A DNA stretch of 64,000 bases from Mucilaginibacter phyllosphaerae (GTDB lineage: Bacteria > Bacteroidota > Bacteroidia > Sphingobacteriales > Sphingobacteriaceae). Below the pieces are notes generated by a model, which saw nothing but the letters and a program-made list of their open reading frames with translations, searched no databases and was not told where the DNA came from. Shown here piece by piece: positions 1-8,633 of the stretch (positions within the stretch are counted from its first letter, which is position 1; every line of letters begins with the position of its first letter). A program made the translations under genes and the position numbers. The stretch is from contig NZ_SNQG01000002.1 of assembly GCF_004378255.1 (NCBI RefSeq), forward strand, positions 62,001-126,000. Reading direction: 5' to 3'.

Positions 1-176
1 AACCATTAGCCAAGCGTATAGGTCTTCGACAAACTCAGACTGACATAATCTATATTGTCATGGTGTTTAGCATATCATGGTGAGCCTGTCGAAACATTGC
101 CAAGCGTATAGGTCTTCGACAAGCTCAGACTGACATGGTGGGATTGTCATGGTGAACTTGTCGAACCATTAACCGT
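1..176. repeat. Dispersed intergenic repeat, three partial copies
   Basis: Two direct copies of a CCAAGCGTATAGGTCTTCGA-type unit start at positions 10 and 100. They are interleaved with TCATGGTGAGCCTGTCGAA-type units near 75 and 150. The same units recur in inverted orientation at 10404-10556. No reading frame is evident, so this looks like a non-coding interspersed element family. Confidence 0.75.
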
Positions 177-193
177 ATTACCCCCTTATAAAA

Positions 194-1249
194 CTATTTC
201 TTTTCAAATTTAACCTGGAATAGCTTATCCCATTTTTTGCCGGTAACAAAAATACGTTTGGTAGCTTTGTCATAGGCAATGCCGTTAAGTACATCTGCTC
301 CAGGGTTGCGGTTGGCCTGGGGGTACAGGTTGGTCAGATCAACCTTTTGTACAACAGCGCCTGTTTTAGGGTCGATAACCAGGATGTAATCTTTATGATA
401 AACATTGGCGTAAATCTTCCCGTCGATGTATTCCAGTTCGTTTATCTCGTTCACGGCACCTTTATCATCATATACATCCACAAAACCGGTTTGCTTGTAC
501 GTGTTTTTATCCAGAAACCAAATTCGGTTGGTACTATCGTCCATATAGATCTTGTTACCGTCGTAGGTCATGCCCCAGCCTTCTACACCTACGTTATTGT
601 TAAATGTGCTTAACAGCTTCAGGCTTTTTTTATCATACACATAGCCTATTTTTTCTGTATAGGTAAGCTGCATAATTTTATCGCCTATAACCACTATACC
701 TTCAGCAAAAACTTTTGGATCAACATTTACAACTTTAATCACCTTGCCTGTAACAAGATCTGCTTTCCGTAAACTTGATGGCCCCATTTCCTCTGCTAAA
801 CGCCCTCCATCACTTTCATACATCACACCGTCTGCATATACCAGGCCTTCTGTATAAGATGAAGTATCATGCGGGTAAACTTTTTCCAAAGTATAATTCA
901 GTTCTTCGGCAGGTTTGGCCAGCAGGTTAATGTTGGTAGTCAGGTCCTGGCTTTTGCCTTCCTGGTAAATTTTGGCGGTGATGATCCTGGCGCCTAATGT
1001 AAGGCTATCCGTTTTCAGGCTGATGGCAGCTGTATCTTTAGCCACACTTATCCGTGCCGAATCCAGCAGATAAACCACCGAATCAACCTTAACGCCTGAC
1101 GGAACATTAACTTTTAGGGCCACCGTATTGCCGGTAGTGTAGTTAGTGCCGGCTTCGGGGCTTATGGTAAAATCCTGCTGCTTATTGTTATCTGTACAGC
1201 CATATGCCAGCAGCGCTATAACAGCGAAAAATATGATACGTTTATTCAT
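194..1249 (-). CDS. Glutaminyl-peptide cyclotransferase (glutamine cyclotransferase family) lipoprotein
   Basis: This 351-residue protein begins with a lipoprotein signal (MNKRIIFFAVIALLAYGC), so it is probably anchored in the envelope. Residues 1-120 are a Bacteroidota-type N-terminal extension. The rest matches the beta-propeller glutamine cyclotransferase family, with SYTEGLVY, MYESDGG, AEGI, VEGWGMTYDG, NEINELEYIDGKIYANVY and LNGIAYD repeats. The family converts N-terminal glutamine of peptides to pyroglutamate and releases ammonia. I chose the start at 1249 because it gives a clean signal peptide; an in-frame start 11 codons upstream would overlap yraN. It lies directly downstream of yraN and is probably co-transcribed with yraN and dnaG. 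The family is clear, but the substrate in this organism is unknown. Confidence 0.85.
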   Translation of the reverse strand: MNKRIIFFAVIALLAYGCTDNNKQQDFTISPEAGTNYTTGNTVALKVNVPSGVKVDSVVYLLDSARISVAKDTAAISLKTDSLTLGARIITAKIYQEGKSQDLTTNINLLAKPAEELNYTLEKVYPHDTSSYTEGLVYADGVMYESDGGRLAEEMGPSSLRKADLVTGKVIKVVNVDPKVFAEGIVVIGDKIMQLTYTEKIGYVYDKKSLKLLSTFNNNVGVEGWGMTYDGNKIYMDDSTNRIWFLDKNTYKQTGFVDVYDDKGAVNEINELEYIDGKIYANVYHKDYILVIDPKTGAVVQKVDLTNLYPQANRNPGADVLNGIAYDKATKRIFVTGKKWDKLFQVKFEKK

Positions 1250-1250
1250 C

Positions 1251-1619
1251 TTAAATGGCAGAAGGCCAAAAGGCATCTTCAATATGTTTTAATGTGTGGT
1301 TATTATTACGGTCGAAAATGATAGATATTATATCAAACCTCACTTCGCCCTGGTGATTCATCAAATATATATACTCGTCGGCAGCTTCTACCAGCAAACG
1401 TTGCTTGCGGGCATCCACAAAATCTTCGGGTTCGCCAAAGTAATTGCCGGTGCGGGTTTTTACTTCGGTAAATATAATGATCCCCGCCTTATAAGCGATC
1501 AGGTCTACTTCAGCTTTACCGAAAACCCAGTTCTCATCCATGATCTCGTATCCGGTAGCCTCCAAATGGGCTTTTGCCATCGCTTCGCCTTTTTGCCCGA
1601 GATCGTTGTGGGATGCCAT
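1251..1619 (-). CDS. YraN family protein (UPF0102), putative endonuclease-fold
   Basis: This 122-residue protein has the UPF0102/YraN signature: GEAMAKAHLEATGYEI at the N-terminus, then GKAEVDLIA and FTEVKTRTG. These resemble the acidic and lysine residues of Holliday-junction-resolvase-like nucleases (D...ExK). The family is widespread but its cellular role is unsettled. Its ATG overlaps the dnaG stop by one base (TAATG), and its stop lies one base before the next gene, so it is translationally coupled in a dnaG-yraN-cyclotransferase cluster. Confidence 0.88.
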   Translation of the reverse strand: MASHNDLGQKGEAMAKAHLEATGYEIMDENWVFGKAEVDLIAYKAGIIIFTEVKTRTGNYFGEPEDFVDARKQRLLVEAADEYIYLMNHQGEVRFDIISIIFDRNNNHTLKHIEDAFWPSAI

Positions 1620-3550
1620 TATTTTAAGATAACCGAGCCTAAGTAATCAGATATGGTTTTCTCCACTTTTTTCATGTGCATGTACTGGTTCAGCAGAATT
1701 TCCTGGTCGGCTTCGCCGGTGGTGGTTTGCAGTTCTTTGCGCAGGCCCTCCAGTATCTTGCCTACCTTTTGTTTTTTAAGATGGAAGATAGCGCCCAGGA
1801 TGGTTGCCTTCATGTTGGCCTGCTCGTCAGATACCAATATCTTGTGCATCTCGTACCAGTTCTCGCTCAATACATATTTAGTGGTCAGCAGGGTAACTAC
1901 CATATCTACAATGGCCTTATCCGGGTGATGGATAAAGTGCTGTTCTTCGGGTAAAACGCCGTTCTCTACCTCCTGCCGGTAGATCTCCATAAAATGTTTG
2001 GTTACGGGTTGTTCAAAATCCACATCGCTAAGTTCGGCTACCATAAATGGGCCGATGTAAGTATTGGCGATGCCATCCCAGTCTATCATTTTATTGCCGT
2101 AAAGCAGCAACAGGCGGATGATCTCCCGTTCCTGCGTATCAGATTCTTTGATGAGCTTTTCTTCCGGCTCATCAAAAAACAAAAGATCCTCCGGCGATGG
2201 TTCTGGTTTGCGGGCATTTTGCTGTTGCTGGCTATCCTTTTTGGCTTTCGCCTGCCGCATCTTGTTCAGTTCGGATAAAAGTGCCCGTTCGTCTATCTGC
2301 AAGCGGTTACTGCATTCTTTAAGAAATACAGAAGCTTTGATCGAGTCGGGGATCTTGGCAATGCTCTCTACGATCTCGCGGATAACTTCGGCCTTTTTGA
2401 TCGGGTCGTTGCCAACATCCTTTAAAAGGATCTCGGTTTTGTACAGGATAAAATCCTTTTTATTTTTATCTACGTGAGTTTTAAAGGCGTTAGTGCCAAA
2501 CTTCTGCACAAACGAATCCGGGTCGTGCCCGTCGGGGAACAGCACTACCTTTACATTAAGGCCTTCCTCCAGTATCATATCCAGCCCGCGCAGGGATGCT
2601 TTAATGCCCGCCGCATCGCCATCGTATAGTATAGTGATGTTTTTTGTGAGCCTGCCTATCAGCCTGATCTGCTCAACCGTTAAGGATGTGCCCGATGATG
2701 CCACCACATTCTCGATACCCGCCTGATGCACGGATATGACGTCGGCGTAACCCTCCACCAGGTAACAGTTATCCTCCTCGCGGATAGCGCGCTTGGCAAA
2801 ATACAAGCCATATAATACGTTAGATTTATGGTAAATGTCCGACTCGGGCGAGTTTACATACTTGGGTACATTTTTGTCGCTCTTCAGCGTCCTGCCGCCA
2901 AAGGCGATCACCCGGCCCGTAAAACTATGTATCGGGAACATCACGCGCCCGCGGTAACGATCATATATCGAGCCGTTATCCCGCTTAACCGAAAGCCCGC
3001 TCTCAACCAAAAATTCTTCTTTATAACCTTGTTTGATCGCTTCGCCTGTAAAGGCCTCCCATTGGTCGGGCGAGTAACCCAACTCAAATTTTTTGATGGT
3101 TTCGCTGTTAAAACCGCGCTCTTTAAAATAGCTGAGGCCAATACTTTGGCCCTCATCCGTATCCAGCAAACTTTCGTGGAAGAATTTTGCGGCAAAGCCG
3201 GATACGATCATCAGGCTTTCGCGGTGGTTCTGTTCTTCCAGGTTTTCGGTGGTATCTACGGTTTCCTCTACCTCGATGCCATACTTTTTGGCCAGCCATT
3301 TCAGCGCTTCGGGGTAAGTGAATTTCTCCAGTTCCATCAAAAAGGTAACGGCACTGCCCCCTTTACCAGTCGAGAAATCTTTAAAGATCCCCTTAGCCGG
3401 CGATACCGTGAACGAGGGTGTGCGCTCATTCGCGAATGGCGAAAGGCCTACATAATTGGCCCCGCGTTTTTTTAGTTGCACAAACTCACCAATCACCTCC
3501 ACAATATCTGTGGCTTCCATTATGCGGTCGATGGTGGGCTTGGTGATCAT
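1619..3550 (-). CDS. dnaG: DNA primase DnaG
   Basis: This 643-residue primase synthesises RNA primers at the replication fork. Order of domains: an N-terminal zinc-ribbon-fold domain (about 1-100), then a TOPRIM catalytic core with EGYADV near residue 265 and ILYDGDAAG near 310, then a C-terminal region expected to bind DnaB helicase. The zinc domain is odd. The positions that normally hold the CPFH and CxxC ligands read SPFA (residues 37-40) and DFSTG (58-62), so all four metal ligands appear to be missing, although the surrounding ERTPSFTVSPAKGIFKDF fold signature is kept. It is the first gene of the minus cluster running into yraN. Confidence 0.96.
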   Translation of the reverse strand: MITKPTIDRIMEATDIVEVIGEFVQLKKRGANYVGLSPFANERTPSFTVSPAKGIFKDFSTGKGGSAVTFLMELEKFTYPEALKWLAKKYGIEVEETVDTTENLEEQNHRESLMIVSGFAAKFFHESLLDTDEGQSIGLSYFKERGFNSETIKKFELGYSPDQWEAFTGEAIKQGYKEEFLVESGLSVKRDNGSIYDRYRGRVMFPIHSFTGRVIAFGGRTLKSDKNVPKYVNSPESDIYHKSNVLYGLYFAKRAIREEDNCYLVEGYADVISVHQAGIENVVASSGTSLTVEQIRLIGRLTKNITILYDGDAAGIKASLRGLDMILEEGLNVKVVLFPDGHDPDSFVQKFGTNAFKTHVDKNKKDFILYKTEILLKDVGNDPIKKAEVIREIVESIAKIPDSIKASVFLKECSNRLQIDERALLSELNKMRQAKAKKDSQQQQNARKPEPSPEDLLFFDEPEEKLIKESDTQEREIIRLLLLYGNKMIDWDGIANTYIGPFMVAELSDVDFEQPVTKHFMEIYRQEVENGVLPEEQHFIHHPDKAIVDMVVTLLTTKYVLSENWYEMHKILVSDEQANMKATILGAIFHLKKQKVGKILEGLRKELQTTTGEADQEILLNQYMHMKKVEKTISDYLGSVILK

Positions 3551-3637
3551 GTTTGTTGCTTCGCGATTTAGCGGGTTACAAAAGTAAGGGTTAAGTAAGT
3601 AAGTAGATGTTTAAATATATAAAAATATCGGCGATTT

Positions 3638-3836
3638 ACTCACCCCGACTACGCTTCGCTGGTCGTCCCTCTCTTCGCTACGCCTAAAGAGGGGGAAAAG
3701 GATAGTGTATTATTTTACTCACCCGGTCATCGCTTCGCCCGACCACCCTCTCTTCGCCTGCGGCGGAAAGAGGGTTAAGAATTTTCTATTTTATTTTTCC
3801 CCTCTTTGCGCAGCATAGAGGGGGCAGGGGGTGAGT
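3638..3836. repeat. REP-like C-rich repeat cluster
   Basis: This gap between dnaG and the EamA gene begins with ACTCACCCC and ends with its inverse GGGGTGAGT. Inside are alternating sense and antisense copies of a unit containing CGCTTCGCTGGTCGTCCCTC and AGAGGGGGAAAAG. A further copy of the unit starts at 20731. No open frame is plausible. It looks like an interspersed palindromic element between convergent or co-directional genes. Confidence 0.7.
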
Positions 3837-3839
3837 CAA

Positions 3840-4703
3840 CTACACCACCACTTCCTTTTTCTTCACCTTTAAAAACGATAGGGCTATCCCCACTAAAACG
3901 ATAACACTGCCAATAATTTCTTTCAGATGTAATACCTCGTTAAGCAGCCCTATTGCTAAAAAGCCGGCAATAACCGTTTGCCCAAGCAGGGCTATAGATA
4001 CTTTGGTTGATTCCAGGTAGCGCAGCGAATGGTTGATAGTAAGCCAGCCTATTAGCTGGCAAAGTACCCCCATGCCTATAAAACACCCCCATGTGCCGGT
4101 ATTGTACCCAACAAACGCATCGCCGCGCAGCAGGGCTACCGTGGCCAGTAAAGCAGCAGCGCCCAGCATATTATAAAACATAAAGGTGAAGGTATTGATG
4201 TGCTGCAATACCCCTTTGGTTAGCATGATGTATCCGGCATAAAGCATACTGGCTGCTATGGCATATAAAATCCCTTCGTTAAATTGCAAGCTGATTACAT
4301 TTTGGTAGCCAACCAGTATCACCATACCAATTATGGCTATAAATGTACCGGCCCAAAACAGCAGTCCCGATTTTTTCCTGAAGAATAAGTAGCTCATTAA
4401 CCCCACCCAAACATGGGCAAGGTTGGCCAATAGGGTAGATACCGTAGCGCTGATCTTGAGCAGCGAAATATTCCAAAGTGCAATATCTGCCCCGAAAACT
4501 ATGCCGCCGATTATGGTGATGATCAGCGCCCGGCGTGTGGTTTTTAACTTGCCTTTAATAATGCAATAGGGCAGCAGGCACAGCCAGGCAATAAAAATGC
4601 GGTAAAAACCTGATGTAATGGCCGGCGAAGCTGCCAGCTTTACAAATATTGGCGAAAACGAAATGCAAACGATGCCAATTGCCAGGCTTAACTTAGGTTT
4701 CAT
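3840..4703 (-). CDS. EamA/DMT family transporter
   Basis: This 287-residue protein has about ten hydrophobic segments arranged as two five-helix halves, as in the drug/metabolite transporter EamA family. The first helix (SLAIGIVCISFSPIFVKLAA) and the second-half motif (GILYAIAASMLYAGYIMLTKGV) are typical. The substrate cannot be read from sequence; family members export amino acids, metabolites or drugs. The C-terminus ends in KVKKKEVVV, a positive cytoplasmic tail. It is preceded by an inverted repeat and divergent from the small lipoprotein at 4904. Confidence 0.85.
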   Translation of the reverse strand: MKPKLSLAIGIVCISFSPIFVKLAASPAITSGFYRIFIAWLCLLPYCIIKGKLKTTRRALIITIIGGIVFGADIALWNISLLKISATVSTLLANLAHVWVGLMSYLFFRKKSGLLFWAGTFIAIIGMVILVGYQNVISLQFNEGILYAIAASMLYAGYIMLTKGVLQHINTFTFMFYNMLGAAALLATVALLRGDAFVGYNTGTWGCFIGMGVLCQLIGWLTINHSLRYLESTKVSIALLGQTVIAGFLAIGLLNEVLHLKEIIGSVIVLVGIALSFLKVKKKEVVV

Positions 4704-4730
4704 GATTTTTGTTGAATTGCAAACTTAATT

Positions 4731-4825
4731 GTCTGAATCAGAATTTACAGGATTTTTAAATTAACAAAATATGAATTAAGCATTCATTATAAAAATTCCA
4801 TAATTCTGAAAATTCTGGTTCAGAC
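4731..4825. repeat. Imperfect inverted repeat, GTCTGAAYCAGAATTT arms
   Basis: The arm at 4731-4746 and the inverted arm at 4810-4825 match at 15 of 16 bases. The interior is A+T rich with repeated AATTC/GAATT blocks. A related hairpin with TCTGAA arms lies at 23751-23839. It sits between divergent genes and looks like an interspersed element rather than a terminator. Confidence 0.6.
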
Positions 4826-4903
4826 AAAAATTTTCCGGCCCTACTGTAACACCCTTTATTTTTTTAACGTAAAGTATATACAATACAACTAAAATTTACT
4901 GAC

Positions 4904-5383
4904 ATGAAAAAGCTAACTTTTACAGGCCTTGCACTTTTATCATTATTATTTTCGGCATGTTTAAAAAACGATAACTGCTGTACGGCACCCTACCAGCCTT
5001 ATTTTGTAGCAGAGAAAAACGGACTGGCCGTATATGGCGCACCTGGCAGCATTAAAGTAGGCACCGATTCGGTTTCTGTAATTGGTAAAAGCCAGGATGC
5101 CGGCATACGTATGCACATTAAATTTACCGGTAAGGGCATTTACGCCTTAAGCGGCAACCAGGCCAAGTATTACCAAAAGATAGCCAATGATACGGTAAGC
5201 CGTTACAACATAGGCATAGCAAATGGCAGCCAGCTGGAGGTTACCGACTATGATTCTACCGCGAAGGTTATTGCCGGCAAATTTACCCTTAAGTTTAAAC
5301 GCACCTTCCCTGCAACATCAAGCATTTATCCGGATAGCGTAAAATATACCAATGGGCAGTTTAGTGTGTACCTGCCCCGCTAA
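4904..5383 (+). CDS. Hypothetical small lipoprotein
   Basis: This 159-residue protein starts with a lipoprotein signal (MKKLTFTGLALLSLLFSAC). After the lipidated cysteine comes a mature domain of about 140 residues rich in beta-strand-like alternation (GLAVYGAPGSIKVGTDSV, MHIKFTGKGIYAL, KVIAGKFTLKF). It resembles the many small uncharacterised Bacteroidota lipoproteins that appear to adopt a beta-sandwich. I do not recognise a named family. It stands alone between the EamA gene and asnS. Confidence 0.75.
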   Translation: MKKLTFTGLALLSLLFSACLKNDNCCTAPYQPYFVAEKNGLAVYGAPGSIKVGTDSVSVIGKSQDAGIRMHIKFTGKGIYALSGNQAKYYQKIANDTVSRYNIGIANGSQLEVTDYDSTAKVIAGKFTLKFKRTFPATSSIYPDSVKYTNGQFSVYLPR

Positions 5384-5493
5384 TTGATTTGTACAATTCC
5401 CCGTTAAACAGATCCCTGTATTCTATTTGAAACGGATTTAAAAAGTCTCCCCTTTCGGGGGAGATTAAAAGGGGGCTTTTTAGCAAATAATTG

Positions 5494-5501
5494 TATTTTT
5501 G
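5494..5501 (+). promoter_or_regulatory. Candidate -7 promoter element (TATTTTTG) for asnS
   Basis: The octamer fits the Bacteroidota sigma-ABfr consensus TAnnTTTG and ends 19 bases before the asnS ATG, which gives a leader of roughly 16 bases. No clear TTG -33 element is seen at the usual spacing. Confidence 0.4.
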
Positions 5502-5520
5502 CCGCTGTAATATTTAAAAT

Positions 5521-6957
5521 ATGAGCCAGCGTACAAAAATTAAAGCACTGCTTGAAAGTGGTAAAACCGATATTGATGTAACCGTTAAAGGATGGGTGCG
5601 TACCTTTCGTAACAATCAGTTTATTGCTTTAAACGATGGCTCTACCAACAGCAACCTGCAAATTGTGGTTGATTTTGAAAACACCGACCCTGCTTTGCTC
5701 AAACGCATCACCACAGGCGCAGCCATCAGCGCTACCGGCAGGCTGGTAGCCTCGTTAGGTAAAGGCCAAAGTGTTGATGTTAAAGCAACGCACATCGAGA
5801 TACTGGGCGACAGCGACCCGGAAAAATATCCGCTGCAGCCCAAAAAACATAGCCTGGAGTTTTTACGTGAGATAGCGCACCTGCGTTTCCGTACCAATAC
5901 TTTTGGCGCAATATTCCGGGTGCGTAATACGCTTTCTTACGCTATCCATACCTTTTTTCAGGAGCGTGGCTTTGTTTATCTGCATACCCCTGTCATCACC
6001 CAGTCTGACGCCGAAGGCGCGGGCGAGGCTTTTCATGTAACTAATTTCGACCTGGCTAATGTACCGCGTACCGATACCGGCGAGGTGGATTACAAGCAGG
6101 ATTTTTTTGGTAAATCTACCAACCTTACCGTGTCCGGCCAGTTAGAGGGCGAATTGGGTGCTATGGCTTTAAGCGATATTTATACCTTCGGCCCTACCTT
6201 CCGTGCCGAAAACTCAAATACTACCCGCCACTTAGCCGAATTTTGGATGATAGAGCCCGAAATGGCTTTTTATGATTTGAAAGATAACGCCGACCTGGCC
6301 GAAGATCTGTTGAAATACGTGATCCGCTACGCGCTGGATAAAAACAAAGCGGATATTGAGTTTTTAACCCAGCGTTTGATTGACGAAGAAAAACAAAAAC
6401 CACAGCAAGACCGCTCTGAACTTAACCTGTTAGAGAAACTGCAGTTTTGTTTAGATAACGAATTTAAGCGTTTAACCTATACCGAGGCGATTGACATTCT
6501 GAAAGAATCTACCCCTAACAAAAAGAAGAAATTCCAATACCTGATAGAAGGCTGGGGTACCGATCTGCAATCAGAACACGAGCGTTACCTGGTAGAGAAA
6601 CACTTTAAAAAACCGGTGATCCTGACGGATTATCCTAAAGAGATCAAATCCTTCTACATGCGCCAGAACGACGATGGTAAAACCGTTGCCGCTATGGATA
6701 TCCTGTTCCCGGGTATCGGCGAAATTGTAGGTGGCTCGCAGCGTGAGGAGCGTTTAGATAAACTGGAACAGCGTATGGATGAGATAGGTATCCCTAAAGA
6801 TGAGCTTTGGTGGTATCTGGATACCCGCCGCTTTGGCGGCTGCCCACATGCCGGCTTTGGCTTGGGCTTTGAGCGTTTGGTGCTGTTTGTTACCGGCATG
6901 GGCAACATCCGCGATGTGATCCCCTTCCCAAGGTTCCCAAAGAATGCGGAATTTTAG
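5521..6957 (+). CDS. asnS: Asparagine--tRNA ligase
   Basis: This 478-residue class II aminoacyl-tRNA synthetase charges tRNA-Asn. Residues 1-110 form the OB-fold anticodon-binding domain ([20 protein letters not shown]). The catalytic core follows, with motif 2 around [19 protein letters not shown] and motif 3 in [20 protein letters not shown]. The [11 protein letters not shown] ending is typical of AsnRS, as opposed to AspRS. A region of about 80 residues between motifs 2 and 3 (DKNKADIEF to HERYL) is an insertion of the kind seen in Bacteroidota AsnRS. The gene has its own candidate promoter and a terminator. Confidence 0.97.
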   Translation: MSQRTKIKALLESGKTDIDVTVKGWVRTFRNNQFIALNDGSTNSNLQIVVDFENTDPALLKRITTGAAISATGRLVASLGKGQSVDVKATHIEILGDSDPEKYPLQPKKHSLEFLREIAHLRFRTNTFGAIFRVRNTLSYAIHTFFQERGFVYLHTPVITQSDAEGAGEAFHVTNFDLANVPRTDTGEVDYKQDFFGKSTNLTVSGQLEGELGAMALSDIYTFGPTFRAENSNTTRHLAEFWMIEPEMAFYDLKDNADLAEDLLKYVIRYALDKNKADIEFLTQRLIDEEKQKPQQDRSELNLLEKLQFCLDNEFKRLTYTEAIDILKESTPNKKKKFQYLIEGWGTDLQSEHERYLVEKHFKKPVILTDYPKEIKSFYMRQNDDGKTVAAMDILFPGIGEIVGGSQREERLDKLEQRMDEIGIPKDELWWYLDTRRFGGCPHAGFGLGFERLVLFVTGMGNIRDVIPFPRFPKNAEF

Positions 6958-6985
6958 ACCGCTGATTGATACGATTTTTAAGATT

Positions 6986-7013
6986 ACGCCGATTATTGAT
7001 GATCGGCGTTTTT
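6986..7013 (+). terminator. Rho-independent terminator after asnS
   Basis: An 8-bp stem (ACGCCGAT at 6986-6993 with ATCGGCGT at 7002-7009) is closed by an 8-base loop and followed by a T tract. It lies about 30 bases after the asnS stop. Confidence 0.8.
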
Positions 7014-7085
7014 ATTTAAAGTATTATTCATGTCCGTTCGTTCACCAATGGGTGGCTAATATAGAAACTTGTAATTTGCCTGTGA

Positions 7086-7553
7086 ATGCCTAAAATAGTA
7101 TTAACCACAGCTATCAATACGCCTATCCAAAAGTGTTTTGACATTGCAAGGGATATTGATGTGCACGTAGCATCTACCGTTCACACCGGCGAACGTGCTA
7201 TTGCCGGCCGTGTAAGCGGGTTAATTGAGTTAGGCGAAACGGTAACCTGGCGGGCAAAACATTTTGGTATCTGGCAAAACCTTACTTCAAAGATCACTGC
7301 TTTTGACCCGCCTTACTTCTTTGCCGATAAAATGGTTAGCGGTGCTTTTAAAAGTTTCCGTCACGAGCATTATTTTACCGGGGATGAAAAGCAAACGATT
7401 ATGCGCGATGAGTTCATCTTTGAATCGCCATTAGGCTTGTTGGGCAAGCTGGCTAATTGGCTGTTCCTGAAAAGGTATATGACGAATTTACTGGTAAAAC
7501 GCAATCTGGTGATCAAAGCAGAAGCAGAAAAGAACACGATTAAGGGATTATAA
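7086..7553 (+). CDS. SRPBCC family (START-like) protein
   Basis: This 155-residue cytoplasmic protein has the layout of a SRPBCC/polyketide-cyclase-like ligand-binding fold: an N-terminal strand with INTPIQKCFDIARDID, GETVTWRAKHFG in the middle, and DPPYFFADKMVSGAFKSFRHEHYF, which resembles the family's conserved F/H cluster. The C-terminal helix ends in LVKRNLVIKAEAEK. The ligand is unknown. It is a single gene between asnS and a hairpin. Confidence 0.75.
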   Translation: MPKIVLTTAINTPIQKCFDIARDIDVHVASTVHTGERAIAGRVSGLIELGETVTWRAKHFGIWQNLTSKITAFDPPYFFADKMVSGAFKSFRHEHYFTGDEKQTIMRDEFIFESPLGLLGKLANWLFLKRYMTNLLVKRNLVIKAEAEKNTIKGL

Positions 7554-7590
7554 GATTAACAGGATTAAGCTTAAAAAAATCCTGTTAATC
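7554..7590 (+). terminator. Hairpin terminator after the SRPBCC gene
   Basis: A perfect 13-bp stem (7554-7566 pairs with 7578-7590) lies immediately after the stop codon, with an A-rich loop. A second outer pairing joins 7549-7557 with 7596-7604. There is no strong T run, so it may be a structural repeat that serves both convergent genes. Confidence 0.55.
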
Positions 7591-7621
7591 ATTCAATCTT
7601 ATAATCGTGTCTTAATCGTGT

Positions 7622-8557
7622 CTATTCCTTCTTATAATCCTTATGCACAATTAAAAAGCTGGCGCGTTCTTCTTGGTGGAAGGGGATGTCCCAGTTGCCC
7701 TGGTAGCTTATCTTAACGGGCAGCAATTCGTCGTTGAATTTGTTAAGTTCGATGTTCATCTGCACATTAAAATCAAACAGCATGTTACTGTATTTCATAT
7801 CGATATACCGCCCCAGTATCTGGAAGTTATTGACATCAAATATGGTGGTCATTTCTTGTATCATTACATCATCGGCTGCCGTGCTTGGCTTGCGTTTTAC
7901 TTTAAAACGGTAAACCGGGATGCTGTCCAGGTAAGTGCCACGGGCAAATTCATAGGTATAAAACTGCCGCAACTCCGGCCCGAAGATCTCTGTTTTACTG
8001 CTGATGAACGGGATGCCCGACACTTTTCTGCCCGGTGTAAATACCAGGGTTTTCAGTTTGGCTTTGTAGCCTTCATTTTTACTTTTATTTGCGGCAGATG
8101 TGCCTTCGCTTTTTACAAAATCAGAGTTGTAGGCGTTCATAAAAATATAGTCGAACATCTCTACCGTGTAAAGCTGATATTTGCCGTTCTTTTTAAATAC
8201 GTTACCGCTGTCGCGCTTGGCGGTATATTCAATTTTGTGCTTGCCGGCCTGGTTGCTGTGCAGCAAACGGCGATAGATCTTGCCTTCAACCCGGTTCTTT
8301 TTATCATAGGTGTAAATGCGGTTTTCGGCAGTAAAGGCAAAGCCCTTCATGTTCTGGAAAGCCTTGTAGAAGCTGGTGTCATTCATCACCGCGTCAATAA
8401 AATCCTGCGCGTTCAACTTATGCGAACGGATATTGGCTACCGCGCTATCGATAGTGATCGTCATGATAGTATCCGGGTTAAAACGCGGGATCTGCTGGGC
8501 TTTTAAGCTAACGGCAAACAGTATAAAACAGAAAGTTATAAAGCGTATTTTATTCAT
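7622..8557 (-). CDS. Hypothetical exported protein
   Basis: This 311-residue protein begins MNKIRFITFCFILFAVSLKA, a Sec signal peptide. The mature part is beta-rich with conserved-looking stretches such as RIYTYDKKNRVEGKIYRRLL, YTVEMFDYIFMNAY and TTIFDVNNFQILGRYIDMKY. The layout resembles periplasmic proteins of the outer-membrane lipoprotein-sorting or DUF-type superfamily in Bacteroidota, but I cannot name the family. I preferred the start at 8557 because it exposes the signal peptide; an alternative in-frame start lies 11 codons upstream inside a repeat-like sequence. A long plus-strand frame over the same region is its shadow. Confidence 0.7.
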   Translation of the reverse strand: MNKIRFITFCFILFAVSLKAQQIPRFNPDTIMTITIDSAVANIRSHKLNAQDFIDAVMNDTSFYKAFQNMKGFAFTAENRIYTYDKKNRVEGKIYRRLLHSNQAGKHKIEYTAKRDSGNVFKKNGKYQLYTVEMFDYIFMNAYNSDFVKSEGTSAANKSKNEGYKAKLKTLVFTPGRKVSGIPFISSKTEIFGPELRQFYTYEFARGTYLDSIPVYRFKVKRKPSTAADDVMIQEMTTIFDVNNFQILGRYIDMKYSNMLFDFNVQMNIELNKFNDELLPVKISYQGNWDIPFHQEERASFLIVHKDYKKE

Positions 8558-8633
8558 AAAACAGTCCTTGGTTAATAGTCCATAGCCCATGGTGAAAACT
8601 TCTATGGGCTATCGTCTATGGTCTATTAACTAA

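Noticed and set aside
2828..3475. A plus-strand frame of about 215 codons opposite dnaG
   Set aside because: It is antisense to a strongly conserved gene and has no recognisable protein features.
7673..8506. A plus-strand frame of about 277 codons opposite the exported protein gene
   Set aside because: The minus-strand frame has a clean signal peptide and gene-like composition; this one has neither.
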